A stretch of DNA of 64,000 bases from Terrimonas_A sp051954695 (GCA_051954695.1 JBQCHL010000016.1:50979-114978), one strand, 5' to 3'; positions 53,474-62,784 are shown, numbered from the stretch's first letter. Made by a program: numbers and translations. The notes: generated by a model from the letters alone, not told the origin.

Positions 53474-53569
53474 ATTCATTTTTATCTAAAGTAAAATTTT
53501 AGTAAACTAAAAATATTGTCTACATTTTATTTTATTAATCAATTAAATAGAATGTTTATTTAAATAATC

Positions 53570-55537
53570 ATGTCAGGTAAAAATATTCATCTTAAATCCA
53601 TCACAGCCTGGATTTTCTCCTCTTTAATTGTCTCATCTATGTACGCTCAAACCGCTGATCCATTCCGGAGTCATCAACGCATTCCTGAGAAAATGCATTT
53701 GCTTCCTTTTGGAAGTATCCGGCCTGAAGGCTGGCTGAAAGCACAATTGCAGCAAGATCTGAACGGATTTCTGGGCCACCTCGACAGTCTTGTACCAGAC
53801 CTGATCCTGAAAGACGATATCTATGGCAAAGACAGGCTGACCAAAAAGGTAAAAACAAAGGAACTGGGAGCTCTTGGTGAAGGAGGGGACTGGCAGGTAC
53901 AATTCCTCTGGTGGAACAGCGAAACCCAGGGCAATTGGTGGGACGGATATATTCGAAGCGCCATTCTTACCCAGGATCCCCATCATCTTAAGCGGGTAAA
54001 GGCGCATATAGACCGGATACTCGCTACCCAGGACGCTGATGGTTACCTTGGCATTTATGATAAAGAACTCCGGTATAAGTTTGACAACGAAAACGGGGAG
54101 CTCTGGTCTAAAGCGACCCTGCTCAGGGGATTGCTTGCCTGGTATGAGTATTCACACGACGTGGCAGTGCTTAAAGCAGTGGAAAGAGCGGTTAAAAATG
54201 TAATGGATAACTATCCCATCAACCGGTCGCATCCTTTTTATTCCATAAAGCCGAATGTCGGAGGCCTTTCTCATGGTTTGGCATTTACCGATGTGCTGGA
54301 GTCGCTGTACCGGATCAATGGAAATAAGTCGCTCTTAGAGTATGCTCTGTTCTGTTATAAAGATTTCTCCAATCAGACCCTTAATGAAGATGCCCAGTAC
54401 AGTAAACTCCTGCAAAAAGACCTCCCGCTAAAAGGGCATGGTGTGCATACCTATGAACATCTCCGCTCATTGGCTGCAGCCTGTTATGCCTCCGGGAGCC
54501 CTGAACTGGCAAAAGCCATGGATAATTTCCTGTACAAGATCAGCCAGACAACCACGGCTACCGGCGGACCTGTAGGAGATGAATGGATAGGAGGTGGCAA
54601 AGCCGATGCCACCAACAGGGGCTATGAGTATTGTTCCCTCCATGAATTAATGCATAGTTATACCGAACTCTATCTAAAATCAGGACAAAACTCCTTTGCT
54701 GATAAAGCAGAACGCCTTTTTCTCAACGCAGCACAGGGAGCCCGCCACCCTGAAAAAAGTTGTATTGCCTATCTGAAAACAGATAATTCCTACTTCATGA
54801 CAGGAGGTTTGAACGGCGATACTTCAGTGAAAACACAAACCCGCTACAAATATTCCCCGGTTCACCAGGATGCAGCCGTTTGTTGTGTTCCCAATGCCGG
54901 CAGGATCACTCCTTATTATATACAGAACATGTGGCTGAAAGAAAAAGATGCATTGGTAGCATCCCTGTTTGGTCCCAACGAACTAAAGACTACAATAAAC
55001 GGCAAGCCCGTTTCCATCCGGGAAGAAACAGATTTTCCTAATAATCAGACTATCCGGTTCATTGTAAACGGAGCGGATGCCAGTTTTACTTTAAAGATCA
55101 GAAAACCCTCCTGGGCAAAAGCTGTAACGGTTGATCAGCCAGCCTTGCAGACTGATGACTTTATCACCATCCGGAAAAAATGGAAGGGGCAACAGGTGGT
55201 AACAGTTGAGTTCAAAAGTGAACTTGAAACAGAAAAAGATCTCAACGGTGAATACTTTTTTACTTATGGCCCGCTGGTGCTGGCACATCCGGTGTCAGGC
55301 ATCAGCAAGCAAACAAAAACATTCCCTTTACCAGGATATGCCGATCTTGCTTATCAACCTGAAAACCTGGTGATCTACCGTTATCAACCTGGTCAACCGG
55401 TTCAATCCACTACTCAACCAGGCCAATTCACTGTTACACTGATCAACAGCAAAACCGGCCAACCTGAGACTATAAGCCTGGAGCCTGTCGGCAAAACGAT
55501 CCTCCGTCAGGTTACCTTTAAAGACCAAGAAAAATAG
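53570..55537 (+). CDS. GH127 beta-L-arabinofuranosidase-like enzyme (DUF1680)
   Basis: A 655-residue exported glycosidase (signal peptide ending SSMYAQ). The alpha/alpha-barrel has GNWWDGYIRSAIL, DADGYLGIYDKEL and the GGLSHGLAFTDVLESLY region. The zinc-site residues of GH127 are conserved: E353-x-C355 in GYEYCSLHE and C438-C439 in AVCCVPNAGRI, so the Cys-nucleophile mechanism is plausible. A beta-sandwich C-domain ends the protein. The closest activity is on L-arabinofuranosides, but relatives differ in substrate. Only 2 bp separate it from the GH13 gene. Confidence 0.88.
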   Translation: MSGKNIHLKSITAWIFSSLIVSSMYAQTADPFRSHQRIPEKMHLLPFGSIRPEGWLKAQLQQDLNGFLGHLDSLVPDLILKDDIYGKDRLTKKVKTKELGALGEGGDWQVQFLWWNSETQGNWWDGYIRSAILTQDPHHLKRVKAHIDRILATQDADGYLGIYDKELRYKFDNENGELWSKATLLRGLLAWYEYSHDVAVLKAVERAVKNVMDNYPINRSHPFYSIKPNVGGLSHGLAFTDVLESLYRINGNKSLLEYALFCYKDFSNQTLNEDAQYSKLLQKDLPLKGHGVHTYEHLRSLAAACYASGSPELAKAMDNFLYKISQTTTATGGPVGDEWIGGGKADATNRGYEYCSLHELMHSYTELYLKSGQNSFADKAERLFLNAAQGARHPEKSCIAYLKTDNSYFMTGGLNGDTSVKTQTRYKYSPVHQDAAVCCVPNAGRITPYYIQNMWLKEKDALVASLFGPNELKTTINGKPVSIREETDFPNNQTIRFIVNGADASFTLKIRKPSWAKAVTVDQPALQTDDFITIRKKWKGQQVVTVEFKSELETEKDLNGEYFFTYGPLVLAHPVSGISKQTKTFPLPGYADLAYQPENLVIYRYQPGQPVQSTTQPGQFTVTLINSKTGQPETISLEPVGKTILRQVTFKDQEK

Positions 55538-55539
55538 CT

Positions 55540-57066
55540 ATGAAAAAGTTACTCCTTATACTTTTGTTTGCTTCCAGTTTTTCTACCAGCTATGCTCAGC
55601 CAGAAGTGATCTATCATGTGTTCCAGCGCAGTTTTTTCGACAGCAATGGAGACGGGCAGGGCGATCTTACCGGTATGCGTCAAAAACTGGATTACCTGCA
55701 AAACCTGGGGGTGACTTCCATTTTGCTGACTCCTTTATATGTATCAGATTTCTATCACAACTATTTTGCTACAGACTTTGAGAAAATTGACCCGGCTTAT
55801 GGTAGCATGCAGGACTACCTTCTCCTGGTAAAAGAAGTACACCGCCGGAAAATGAAGATCTACCAGGATGTTGAAATGCAGTACGTGACCGGCAAACACC
55901 ACTGGTTTACCGATTCGTATAAAAACCCCGCTTCGCCTTTCAGCAAATACATCTATTATGAAGATGCACAGAACCAGCAGCCTTACTGGTTTTACGGTGT
56001 ATCCGAGTTCACCACTTACAATAATTCCAAACAACAGATCGCAGTGGTGAATATGAAGAATCCCGCTGTTAAACAATACACGTTAGACGTCCTGCGCCAC
56101 TGGGTAGATCCCAACGGGGATGGCCGCTTTGACGATGGGGTAGATGGCTTCCGCCTCGACCACATGATGGATGATCTCGATTATTCAGGAAAACTCACTC
56201 ATTTGTTCTCTGATTTCTGGGCTCCACTGCTCACTGAACTGCGCAGGAAAAACCCTGCCTTGCAGATCGTAGCAGAACAAGCCAACTGGGGTTCCTTTGG
56301 TTACGATTATATTTCTGAAGGAAAGGTAGATCGTGTTTTTGCCTTCCGCCTGAAACATGCTATCGAGTCGTTTGATAAAAAGAAGATCATGTTTGCGGCA
56401 GACAGCACATTCGGCCCAGGCAAGCAGCAAGTCGTTTTCATAGAAAACCACGACACCAAACGTTTCGCCACTACAGTAAACCAGGACCCTGGCAAATTAA
56501 GAGCCGGTGCAGCCATGAATATCCTTATCGGCGGCATTCCCTCCATTTATTATGGACAGGAATTAGGCATGACCGGAGCCCAATTGAAAGGCATGACCGA
56601 TGGAAATGATATTCCTATCCGTGAAGCTTTTGAATGGTACCGCGCAGATACAGGCAAAGGCATGGCTTTTTGGTACAAGAACACCGGCCCCTGGTGGGAC
56701 AGTTCACAGGTAAAACCCAATGATGGCATCTCCGTAGAAGAACAACAAAAAGACCCCAATTCCCTTCTTAATTATTACAAAGAACTGCTTCATTTAAGAA
56801 AAACATACCCAGCTCTCAACACAGGCCGCTATCAACCCATTCCCAATAACAATGATCAGGTTTATTCTTTTCTCCGTTATACCCCCAATCAAAAAATCCT
56901 CCTGCTGATCAATCTTTCTCCAACCGATCAATCCGCTGAAATAAACATGACAACACCCTTTAAGCAAACCAAAAAGCTATTCGGCACCTCAACACCTACT
57001 CAAACCCAACAACAAATAAAAACCCGGCTATCACCCTACGAATGCCTGGTACTACTTCTACATTAA
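55540..57066 (+). CDS. Exported GH13 alpha-amylase-type hydrolase
   Basis: A 508-residue GH13 enzyme. Signal peptide MKKLLLILLFASSFSTSYAQ, then VIYHVFQRSFFDSNGDGQGD with the Asp/Asn-rich calcium loop. Catalytic residues are D207 (GFRLDHMMDD), E246 (IVAEQANWGS) and D305 (IENHDTKRF). A small beta-sandwich C-domain (from about 420) ends it. Region I reads IYQDVEMQYVTG in place of DxVxNH, so its usual asparagine-histidine pair is altered and specificity may differ from starch. It is co-transcribed with GH127. Confidence 0.9.
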   Translation: MKKLLLILLFASSFSTSYAQPEVIYHVFQRSFFDSNGDGQGDLTGMRQKLDYLQNLGVTSILLTPLYVSDFYHNYFATDFEKIDPAYGSMQDYLLLVKEVHRRKMKIYQDVEMQYVTGKHHWFTDSYKNPASPFSKYIYYEDAQNQQPYWFYGVSEFTTYNNSKQQIAVVNMKNPAVKQYTLDVLRHWVDPNGDGRFDDGVDGFRLDHMMDDLDYSGKLTHLFSDFWAPLLTELRRKNPALQIVAEQANWGSFGYDYISEGKVDRVFAFRLKHAIESFDKKKIMFAADSTFGPGKQQVVFIENHDTKRFATTVNQDPGKLRAGAAMNILIGGIPSIYYGQELGMTGAQLKGMTDGNDIPIREAFEWYRADTGKGMAFWYKNTGPWWDSSQVKPNDGISVEEQQKDPNSLLNYYKELLHLRKTYPALNTGRYQPIPNNNDQVYSFLRYTPNQKILLLINLSPTDQSAEINMTTPFKQTKKLFGTSTPTQTQQQIKTRLSPYECLVLLLH

Positions 57067-57077
57067 TCATTCTATCC

Positions 57078-57149
57078 CCATTCGCGCCATTCGCGGCTAC
57101 CGCCATACATTAGCACTAATAATACGCCATTCGCGTCCATTCGTACCGT
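57078..57149. repeat. GAATGGCG-type short repeats, locus B
   Basis: CCATTCGCGCCATTCGCGG on the left and CGCCATTCGCGTCCATTCGT on the right flank a 35-nt AT-rich core. Read on the reverse strand the right part is GTACGAATGGACGCGAATGG, the same as the core of locus A at 38909-38945. This fills the gap between the GH13 and MBL genes. Confidence 0.6.
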
Positions 57150-57161
57150 ATTTTTGTGCCC

Positions 57162-57983
57162 ATGTCCCTCTTCATCTCATCCCTCAACTCCGGCTCCAAC
57201 GGCAATTGCTATTATATCGGCAATGACCAGGAAGCAGTGTTGATTGACGCCGGCATTTCCTGCAGGGAAACAGAAAAAAGAATGAAGAGGCTGGGGTTGG
57301 AGATGGATAAAGTAAAAGCCATTTTTGTTTCTCATGAACATGGCGATCATATCACCGGCGTACCCGGGCTTTCAAAGAAATATAAATTACCGGTCTATAT
57401 CACTGCTTCTACTTTGCACGACAGTAAGTTGCCACTGGAACCATCGCTGGTCAATTCATTTGAACCTGACAAACCGGTGAATATTGGTCAACTATCAGTT
57501 ATCCCATTCCGTAAATATCATGATGCCGTTGATCCGCACAGTTTTGTTATCAGCCAGGATGAAATGAGGATCGGTGTATTCACTGATATCGGCAGATGCT
57601 GTGATGAGGTAAAAAAATATTTCAGGGTCTGTGATGCGGTATTTCTTGAGAGCAATTACTGTCATGATATGCTGGAAAAGGGAAGATATCCTTATCATCT
57701 TAAAAGAAGGATCAGTGGAGGCAAGGGACATTTATCCAATACGGAAGCGCTTGAGTTGTTTTCCAGGTTTCGTGGGCAGCAACTGAAATACCTTATTCTT
57801 TCCCACCTGTCAAACAACAATAACGACGCAGAACTTGTCAACCGTTTATTTACGGCACAGGCAGGCAGCACTCATATAGTTGTTGCATCCAGGTATAAAG
57901 AAACAGATGTCTATCATATCAGCAAAACACCGCACATAATACCGGATAAAAGAATAACCCAAGTACAACTTTCACTCTTTTGA
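57162..57983 (+). CDS. MBL-fold metallo-hydrolase (YycJ-like)
   Basis: A 273-residue soluble metallo-beta-lactamase-fold hydrolase. SLNSGSNGNCYYIGNDQEAV is the YycJ-type start; VSHEHGDHITGVPGL carries the HxHxDH zinc motif near residue 64, followed by DIGRCCDEV and LSHLSNNNNDAELVNRL with the later histidine. YycJ-like enzymes are proposed exonucleases involved in DNA repair. I chose ATG 57162; a GTG two codons earlier is an alternative. Confidence 0.93.
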   Translation: MSLFISSLNSGSNGNCYYIGNDQEAVLIDAGISCRETEKRMKRLGLEMDKVKAIFVSHEHGDHITGVPGLSKKYKLPVYITASTLHDSKLPLEPSLVNSFEPDKPVNIGQLSVIPFRKYHDAVDPHSFVISQDEMRIGVFTDIGRCCDEVKKYFRVCDAVFLESNYCHDMLEKGRYPYHLKRRISGGKGHLSNTEALELFSRFRGQQLKYLILSHLSNNNNDAELVNRLFTAQAGSTHIVVASRYKETDVYHISKTPHIIPDKRITQVQLSLF

Positions 57984-58142
57984 TCTTAAGAGATTACAAC
58001 CAACATCACTAAGTATAAACTATTAGAGAAGATCTATCCGTAAAAATTAATGATCGGTATTTTACGAAGTAAATATTCTTATGAAGATATATTGCATACA
58101 TAATGTCTTTTAATATCATTATATACAACCAGAAGCATCAAC
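57984..58142. other. AT-rich intergenic sequence
   Basis: No gene or hairpin seen; it leads into the duplicated unit. Confidence 0.4.
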
Positions 58143-58286
58143 AACGCATATAAATATCCTTCTATAGATTTTCGACTACACCGCAATCATAATCTGTTCT
58201 ATTTTCTACAACATTCCATTATTGTTTCTTTGTATCAACAAACAGGTTAACCGTCCAATGCATACCTGTTAAATACAAGGCTCTAA

Positions 58287-58319
58287 TTAGTTCTTTTTAA
58301 ATTAATGTCCATACCTTTG
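58287..58319 (+). promoter_or_regulatory. Promoter of candidate sRNA copy 1
   Basis: TACCTTTG at 58312-58319 matches TAnnTTTG perfectly; TTAG at 58287-58290 lies 21 nt upstream and matches TTTG at three of four positions. Confidence 0.6.
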
Positions 58320-58325
58320 AAACCA

Positions 58326-58425
58326 AATGTCCAATCTCTTTTGAAGAGTTTATCCAATCCTTTCGAAAAGCATTCTTCAGGTATGAAGGAAATTACAAGC
58401 CCTGGTGCAAGCCAGGGCTTATTAT
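58326..58425 (+). ncRNA. Candidate small RNA, copy 1
   Basis: About 100 nt from just after a perfect -7 element to an intrinsic terminator AAGCCCTGG-TGCAAG-CCAGGGCTT (58397-58420). Before the terminator a hairpin in CATTCTTCAGGTATGAAGGAAA is shared with copy 2. No coding frame is conserved between the two copies. The function is unknown; expression is inferred. Confidence 0.5.
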
Positions 58426-58441
58426 TTGCAGCAAAGAGATG

Positions 58442-58700
58442 AACGCATCTATAGAATTTCAACTACACATCAATCATAATCTGTTCTATTTTTTACTGGA
58501 TGTTTCCGATGTTTCTTTGTATTATAAAATTGATGCTAATCGTTGGTTAATGGCAATCCGTACTCTTTTAACAGCATCGTGAGCAAGAAAATCAAAATCC
58601 ATTCCTTTGAAAACGCTAATCCATCCGCCGATTGATAACCGATTCCTCAGTTGGTATGAAGGAAAATTACAGCCCTGGCTTTTGCCGGGGCTTTTTTATG
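58442..58700 (+). repeat. Duplicated intergenic unit, copy 2
   Basis: The second copy starts 11 nt after the first ends. The upstream block and the hairpin-terminator block are the best conserved; the middle has diverged, as expected if the ends are under selection. Confidence 0.8.
58616..58698 (+). ncRNA. Candidate small RNA, copy 2
   Basis: About 83 nt from after the -7-like TTCCTTTG (58602-58609, one mismatch) to the terminator AGCCCTGG-CTTTTG-CCGGGGCT and a T run (58673-58698). Shares GGTATGAAGGAAA and the terminator stem with copy 1; a TTCCT/AGGAA hairpin precedes the terminator. Confidence 0.45.
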
Positions 58701-59055
58701 ATAGTAATTAAAACAGAAGCGGGTAGTGGAAACTACCCGCGGGATCACATGAGAAAACTGTTACTGGTAAGTAACAAATCATTCTTCCATTATAAAGAAA
58801 TAAGCTGGCTTCCGGCACATATACAAAGCAAAACTAATTGCATTAAATATGCAGGCAAGCCCTTTCCATCTCATTCAACATATTCTCCTGCTGAAATGAA
58901 TAAAAAGAATGCTTAAGTGAGAAAGAGGGCATTTCCTTTATTGGAGATGGTTTTTGCACTTCAGTTACCCATTTCCTCATTTCAGGCATCTTCCTGTAAG
59001 GGCTGGTATTTATTTACTAATTTTTGTTTTCCATTAATAACGAACTTTATTATTT
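58701..59055. other. Non-coding stretch before the SnoaL-like gene
   Basis: I see no convincing gene. A 94-codon open frame (58632-58916) runs through the sRNA terminator and is probably accidental. A near-consensus promoter element (TAATTTTTG) sits just before the next gene. Confidence 0.4.
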
Positions 59056-59865
59056 ATGAAAGCAAAAAAGCTGATCATATTACCTGCTGTTCTTCTTGTC
59101 AATTTCTCTTTTGCCCAATCCGGGCAGGAAGTGGCATCTGCTGAACTTGCGTTTGCCAATACAGCCAAAACCAAATCCACTAAAGCAGCTTTCCTGCAAT
59201 ATATGGACAGCACAGCAGTGGTATTTGACAGAGGAAATATCTACAATGGCATTCAACACTGGAATAAACAAGAGGAAACAAGCGGCAAGCTTTTATGGCA
59301 TCCTTCTTTCTTTGCTATATCAGCCTCAGGTGATCTTGGTTTTACGACCGGCCCCTGGGAATACCGGGCTTCTATGCAGGACAGTGTAACAGGCAGTGGT
59401 CAGTATACCACTATATGGATAAAAAATAAAAACGATGAGTGGAAATTCCTGGTCGACATGGGCGTTTATTATAAGCCATCCCTGTTTAATCAACAATCTC
59501 CTCAAGAGTTCAACACCTTGATACCTTCTAAAGAACCAGCAGACATACTGACTATTGAGCAAAAATTTATCAGAGAGTTTAGGGAAAACGGACCTGCAGC
59601 TTACAAAGACCTGCTTATGGGGAACTCCTGGCTGAATATTGACAGAAAACAACCCCTGCAAACAGCAACTGCTGTTTTATCTGCACTGACAGCGCTTCCT
59701 GCAAAGATGGACTTTACGCCTGTTGCAGGCGGCATGTCTGCCGCCAGAGACATGGCTTATGTATACGGCACTATTCAGTATGAAGGGAAAAAAGAGAATT
59801 ATTTAAGGATCTGGGTAAATACAGCAACGGGGTGGAAGGTCCTGCTACAGGTGATTAAGAATTAA
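59056..59865 (+). CDS. Exported SnoaL/DUF4440-like protein
   Basis: A 269-residue exported protein (signal MKAKKLIILPAVLLVNFSFA). The mature part is two NTF2-like domains, each with an N-terminal helix and the twisted sheet: residues 25-145 (ELAFANTAKTKSTKAAFLQY, SASGDLGFTTGPWEYR, GQYTTIWIKNKNDEWKFLVD) and about 165-269 (KFIREFRENGPAAYKDLLMG, AARDMAYVYGTIQYEG, YLRIWVNTATGWKVLLQVI). NTF2-like proteins are versatile, so no reaction can be given. It follows the sRNA region and is convergent with DinB. Confidence 0.78.
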   Translation: MKAKKLIILPAVLLVNFSFAQSGQEVASAELAFANTAKTKSTKAAFLQYMDSTAVVFDRGNIYNGIQHWNKQEETSGKLLWHPSFFAISASGDLGFTTGPWEYRASMQDSVTGSGQYTTIWIKNKNDEWKFLVDMGVYYKPSLFNQQSPQEFNTLIPSKEPADILTIEQKFIREFRENGPAAYKDLLMGNSWLNIDRKQPLQTATAVLSALTALPAKMDFTPVAGGMSAARDMAYVYGTIQYEGKKENYLRIWVNTATGWKVLLQVIKN

Positions 59866-59884
59866 GTGAAGGGATAAAGATGAG

Positions 59885-60340
59885 CTATTTGGTTCCCCAC
59901 TCCCAGATTCCGAACAATACTTTTTTATCCAGGTGATGCCCTGATTGCTTCAGTGAAAGAATGATCTGCCCCCGGTGATGCGCTTCATGCGCGATAAGAT
60001 ATCCCAGGAAAGCCTGTGCATGCGGTTTAAATCCTTTGATCTTTCCTTCGGCCAACCCCTTTTCAAGCAGTTGTGAAACGGCTTTTGCACTTTTTTTATA
60101 TTGGTCTGTAAGCAGCTTTTTCGTAATAGTATCCTTTTCGATCTTGCTTACCGTTGCCATCAATTGTGGCATGGAAGCCTGCAGCCACATCAGGCGTACA
60201 TTATGGATATGGGCGAGTTGCTCACCTACAGTGCGGCCTTTTGATGCAGAAATATCTTTAAAATGTTCTTCCGGAATGGCATCGATCAGGTAAAGATTGA
60301 TGCGGTTACTGATCTCCCAGGTGTCAATTGAATCGTTCAT
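59885..60340 (-). CDS. DinB-family protein
   Basis: A 151-residue four-helix bundle of the DinB/YfiT superfamily. A histidine triad expected to bind metal is visible: QLAHIHNVRLMW near residue 42 (H) and LIAHEAHHRGQIILSLKQSG near residue 115 (H and H). The final GIWEWGTK is typical of the Bacteroidota subgroup. Members are thiol-linked transferases or have unknown function. It is downstream of the AraC gene, separated by a terminator. Confidence 0.9.
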   Translation of the reverse strand: MNDSIDTWEISNRINLYLIDAIPEEHFKDISASKGRTVGEQLAHIHNVRLMWLQASMPQLMATVSKIEKDTITKKLLTDQYKKSAKAVSQLLEKGLAEGKIKGFKPHAQAFLGYLIAHEAHHRGQIILSLKQSGHHLDKKVLFGIWEWGTK

Positions 60341-60398
60341 GGTAAGGCAGATTTCTTCTTGTAATGAATTCCGGAAAAAGATACAGCTTTTTAATATA

Positions 60399-60424
60399 AA
60401 ACCCTTTCCGTTCGGAAAGGGTTA
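60399..60424 (-). terminator. Intrinsic terminator of the short AraC gene
   Basis: AACCCTTTCCG and CGGAAAGGGTT form an 11-bp stem with a short central loop; on the reverse strand it is followed by TTTTATATT. The AraC gene ends 36 bp upstream. Confidence 0.8.
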
Positions 60425-60460
60425 AGCTAACGTAATTCTCAGAGAAAAAACCGGGTGGAT

Positions 60461-60829
60461 TTATTCCGTAAGCAATTTCTTCCTTAGCGATCCCGGAGAA
60501 GAGCTATAGTGTTTCTTGAACACCCGGATGAAATTGCTTGGCTTTTCATAGCCCAGGCGGAATGCGATCTCCTTTACAGAAGTGTTTTGCTCAGTCAGTA
60601 ACTGACGCGCCTGGTGCATTTTTTTCTGAAGATAAAAGTGATAAATGCTGGTGCCGAATACACGCTTAAAATTTCTTTTAAGGGTTGATTCACTTAATGC
60701 CAGGTCTTTAGCAATGCTTCGGATGGAAGGGAGATCTTTTTCAAGATACACATCCAGCATTTTTTCTACAGACAGCATTTTTGAGTGCACCTGACTTCGG
60801 GACTCTTTGGGTTGAATTGATTTTAACAT
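60461..60829 (-). CDS. Short AraC-type DNA-binding protein
   Basis: A 122-residue protein that is little more than the AraC-type DNA-binding domain. Two helix-turn-helix motifs are SIAKDLALSESTLKRNFKRV (residue 40) and EIAFRLGYEKPSNFIRVFKK (residue 87). No sensor domain is present, so control must come from expression level or a partner. The 20-residue N-terminal part (SIQPKESRSQVHSKMLSVEK) is polar. Such stand-alone domains occur in Bacteroidota; truncation of a larger gene is the alternative. Confidence 0.88.
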   Translation of the reverse strand: MLKSIQPKESRSQVHSKMLSVEKMLDVYLEKDLPSIRSIAKDLALSESTLKRNFKRVFGTSIYHFYLQKKMHQARQLLTEQNTSVKEIAFRLGYEKPSNFIRVFKKHYSSSPGSLRKKLLTE

Positions 60830-61086
60830 ACAGATCCGGTTTAAGATTAATGGAAAGAGAAACTTTTTAAGGGAGGATGGTTATTCGTGGGACAAAGGAT
60901 TCTCCTGTCTGGCCATATTTCCTGCGAGGCAAACAAAAAGGGTGGAGGGGGCAGTTTGCTTTAGCTCCAGGGAAAGGCTTTACCGTTCAGTATCTGGTTA
61001 TTACTAAAGTTAAGACTTCTTCAGATTACTGCCAATAGGTGTTATGCCTTAAATGGAGTATTCCGGAAATGATCGGATTGGAGTAT

Positions 61087-62784
61087 TCACTTGTTTTTTA
61101 TCCCGACCGATTCTTTGATCCCTGTATATAACGACTTCCAGGAAAGATGGAAAATGGAACGATGTCTATCACGTTTAAAATTGACATGTGCTATCCGTAC
61201 TTCATCTTTCTTCCCAGAAGGATTGGAGTTCTTTATAGCGATATTAGCAGCAAAGCTGGCCAGCTTTTTCTTTTCCAGTTTACGGGTCTCCTCATCCTTC
61301 TGAAGAAGGGATATTTTCAGGTCCTTGTACAGCAGTTTTACATCACCTGTCATATTGGAGCTATTACCAGCTAGGTTGAAAGAAAGATCATTGATCCTTC
61401 CATTCTCAATCCGTGCAGGCGCCATTGGAACAGACAGGGCATTCACCTGGGTAGCATCCATTGCACCAAGATTGCCGGTAATATCAAAGCGCCCTTCGGG
61501 GTTGAACAGGTAGAATTTCCATGTCACCCGCAACGGTGCTTTATTGAGGAAACGCGTACGGATATCAACCGTCAGCATATTATTGACGGGGGCTGCATCC
61601 TGCCAGTTGGTCAGATTAGTGATCACTGCATGGGTATGATAAAACTGCACTTTCCCCGCCTGCCTTGAAATAACAGCCCTTTCTTTATACTCAATGAATG
61701 TATTGGCCAGAACAAGCTTTTTAAAACGGAATGGCACAGGTATTTTTAGGAGCGATTGATGCGGAAATGTTTTTACAGGTCCTCTTATGCCTCTCTTATA
61801 GCCCAGATCGCGATATATTTTAAAAGAAGCTGTTTCTACTTCAATACTATCAGCAAAAATCTCTTCATTGAACAAGGCAGGAAAATCCATATTACTGATG
61901 GTTATCCCTTTTATAGAAAAGTCAAACCGGTCTTCCTGCCTTGGAAGGCTTCTGATAAATGCATCTTCCGGCAATAATGGATCAATATGAAAGCGACCGA
62001 TACTGACCTTTTTACTTGTTGAATTGAGGTGTACGCTATCAAATCCCAACAAATAGGGTTTTTCCCTTGATTTCCAGGAAATGCCTGAAGCCCGGATATC
62101 TGCCTGTTTTGAAAAGAACAACCGGGTAGTGTCTGCCCAGGCAGTGCTGTCGACCATCACATCCTGCAATTCAACCGATGTGTTTTTCAGCTCCGCCCTT
62201 GCTTCCCCGGTTTTGATATCACGGGTGGTAATGCTTGCGTTACTTATCAGCAATGTATCGATTTTTATCAGGTTGAGATCGCCGAGTATTTCTTCATACA
62301 CTTCTTTGGTAGGTACATTGCGGGCAGAATCCCTGCCGGCATAAGTATAAATGATATCAATGACAGGATTGATGATCTGCAAATTTTTCCCCACTATTTC
62401 TTTATTCAATAAAGCCCGGGGTGTTTTTACCCCTGATACAATAAGGGAAGGGATATGGATCTTTAAAAGGGCAGGGGGAGTGCTGCCTGCTTCCTGCATG
62501 GCTTTATATTTTACCGGATCATATTGTATGGAAAAATTGGTAACAACGAGATCACCGGCCATTTCATCCATGGCCAGCTTATCATAATGCACCTTGTAGA
62601 GCCCTTTACTTTTTTTGCGGATAGCATCTTCCAGTTTGGTACGGACAATTTGTTTGCGGTAAACACTCCAGTATACTACCGCTCCGGTGCTTATCGCCAA
62701 CAGGCCAATAACAATACCAAAAAAGATGATCTTTCCTTTTGGTGTAGAAGTTGCCTTACTTATTTTTTTTGTTATGGCCCGCAT
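61087..62784 (-). CDS. AsmA-like / DUF748-type single-span envelope protein
   Basis: A 565-residue protein with one transmembrane helix (IIFFGIVIGLLAISTGAVVY, about residue 18) and a long periplasmic part. The repeated beta-rich segments (MAGDLVVTNFSIQYDPVKYK, LLISNASITTRDIKTGEA, LTVDIRTRFLNKAPLRVTWK) and the closing GRINDLSFNLAGNSSNMTGD segment resemble AsmA/DUF748 lipid-transfer bridge proteins. This is a structural resemblance. I chose ATG 62784; an in-frame TTG at 62841 would add 19 residues. It is divergent from the AI-2E gene. Confidence 0.65.
   Translation of the reverse strand: MRAITKKISKATSTPKGKIIFFGIVIGLLAISTGAVVYWSVYRKQIVRTKLEDAIRKKSKGLYKVHYDKLAMDEMAGDLVVTNFSIQYDPVKYKAMQEAGSTPPALLKIHIPSLIVSGVKTPRALLNKEIVGKNLQIINPVIDIIYTYAGRDSARNVPTKEVYEEILGDLNLIKIDTLLISNASITTRDIKTGEARAELKNTSVELQDVMVDSTAWADTTRLFFSKQADIRASGISWKSREKPYLLGFDSVHLNSTSKKVSIGRFHIDPLLPEDAFIRSLPRQEDRFDFSIKGITISNMDFPALFNEEIFADSIEVETASFKIYRDLGYKRGIRGPVKTFPHQSLLKIPVPFRFKKLVLANTFIEYKERAVISRQAGKVQFYHTHAVITNLTNWQDAAPVNNMLTVDIRTRFLNKAPLRVTWKFYLFNPEGRFDITGNLGAMDATQVNALSVPMAPARIENGRINDLSFNLAGNSSNMTGDVKLLYKDLKISLLQKDEETRKLEKKKLASFAANIAIKNSNPSGKKDEVRIAHVNFKRDRHRSIFHLSWKSLYTGIKESVGIKNK

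Larger units (their letters stand above)
58143..58430 (+). repeat. Duplicated intergenic unit, copy 1
   Basis: Shares with copy 2 (58442-58700) an upstream block (TCTATAGATTTTCGACTACAC, AATCATAATCTGTTCTATTT, GTTTCTTTGTAT), a -7-like promoter element, a small hairpin and a terminator, in the same order. The offset is 287-290 bp for the left part and 275 bp at the terminator. Confidence 0.8.

Noticed and set aside
58632..58916. A 94-codon forward frame downstream of the SnoaL leader region.
   Set aside because: It starts inside the candidate sRNA, runs through its terminator and shows no recognisable domain.
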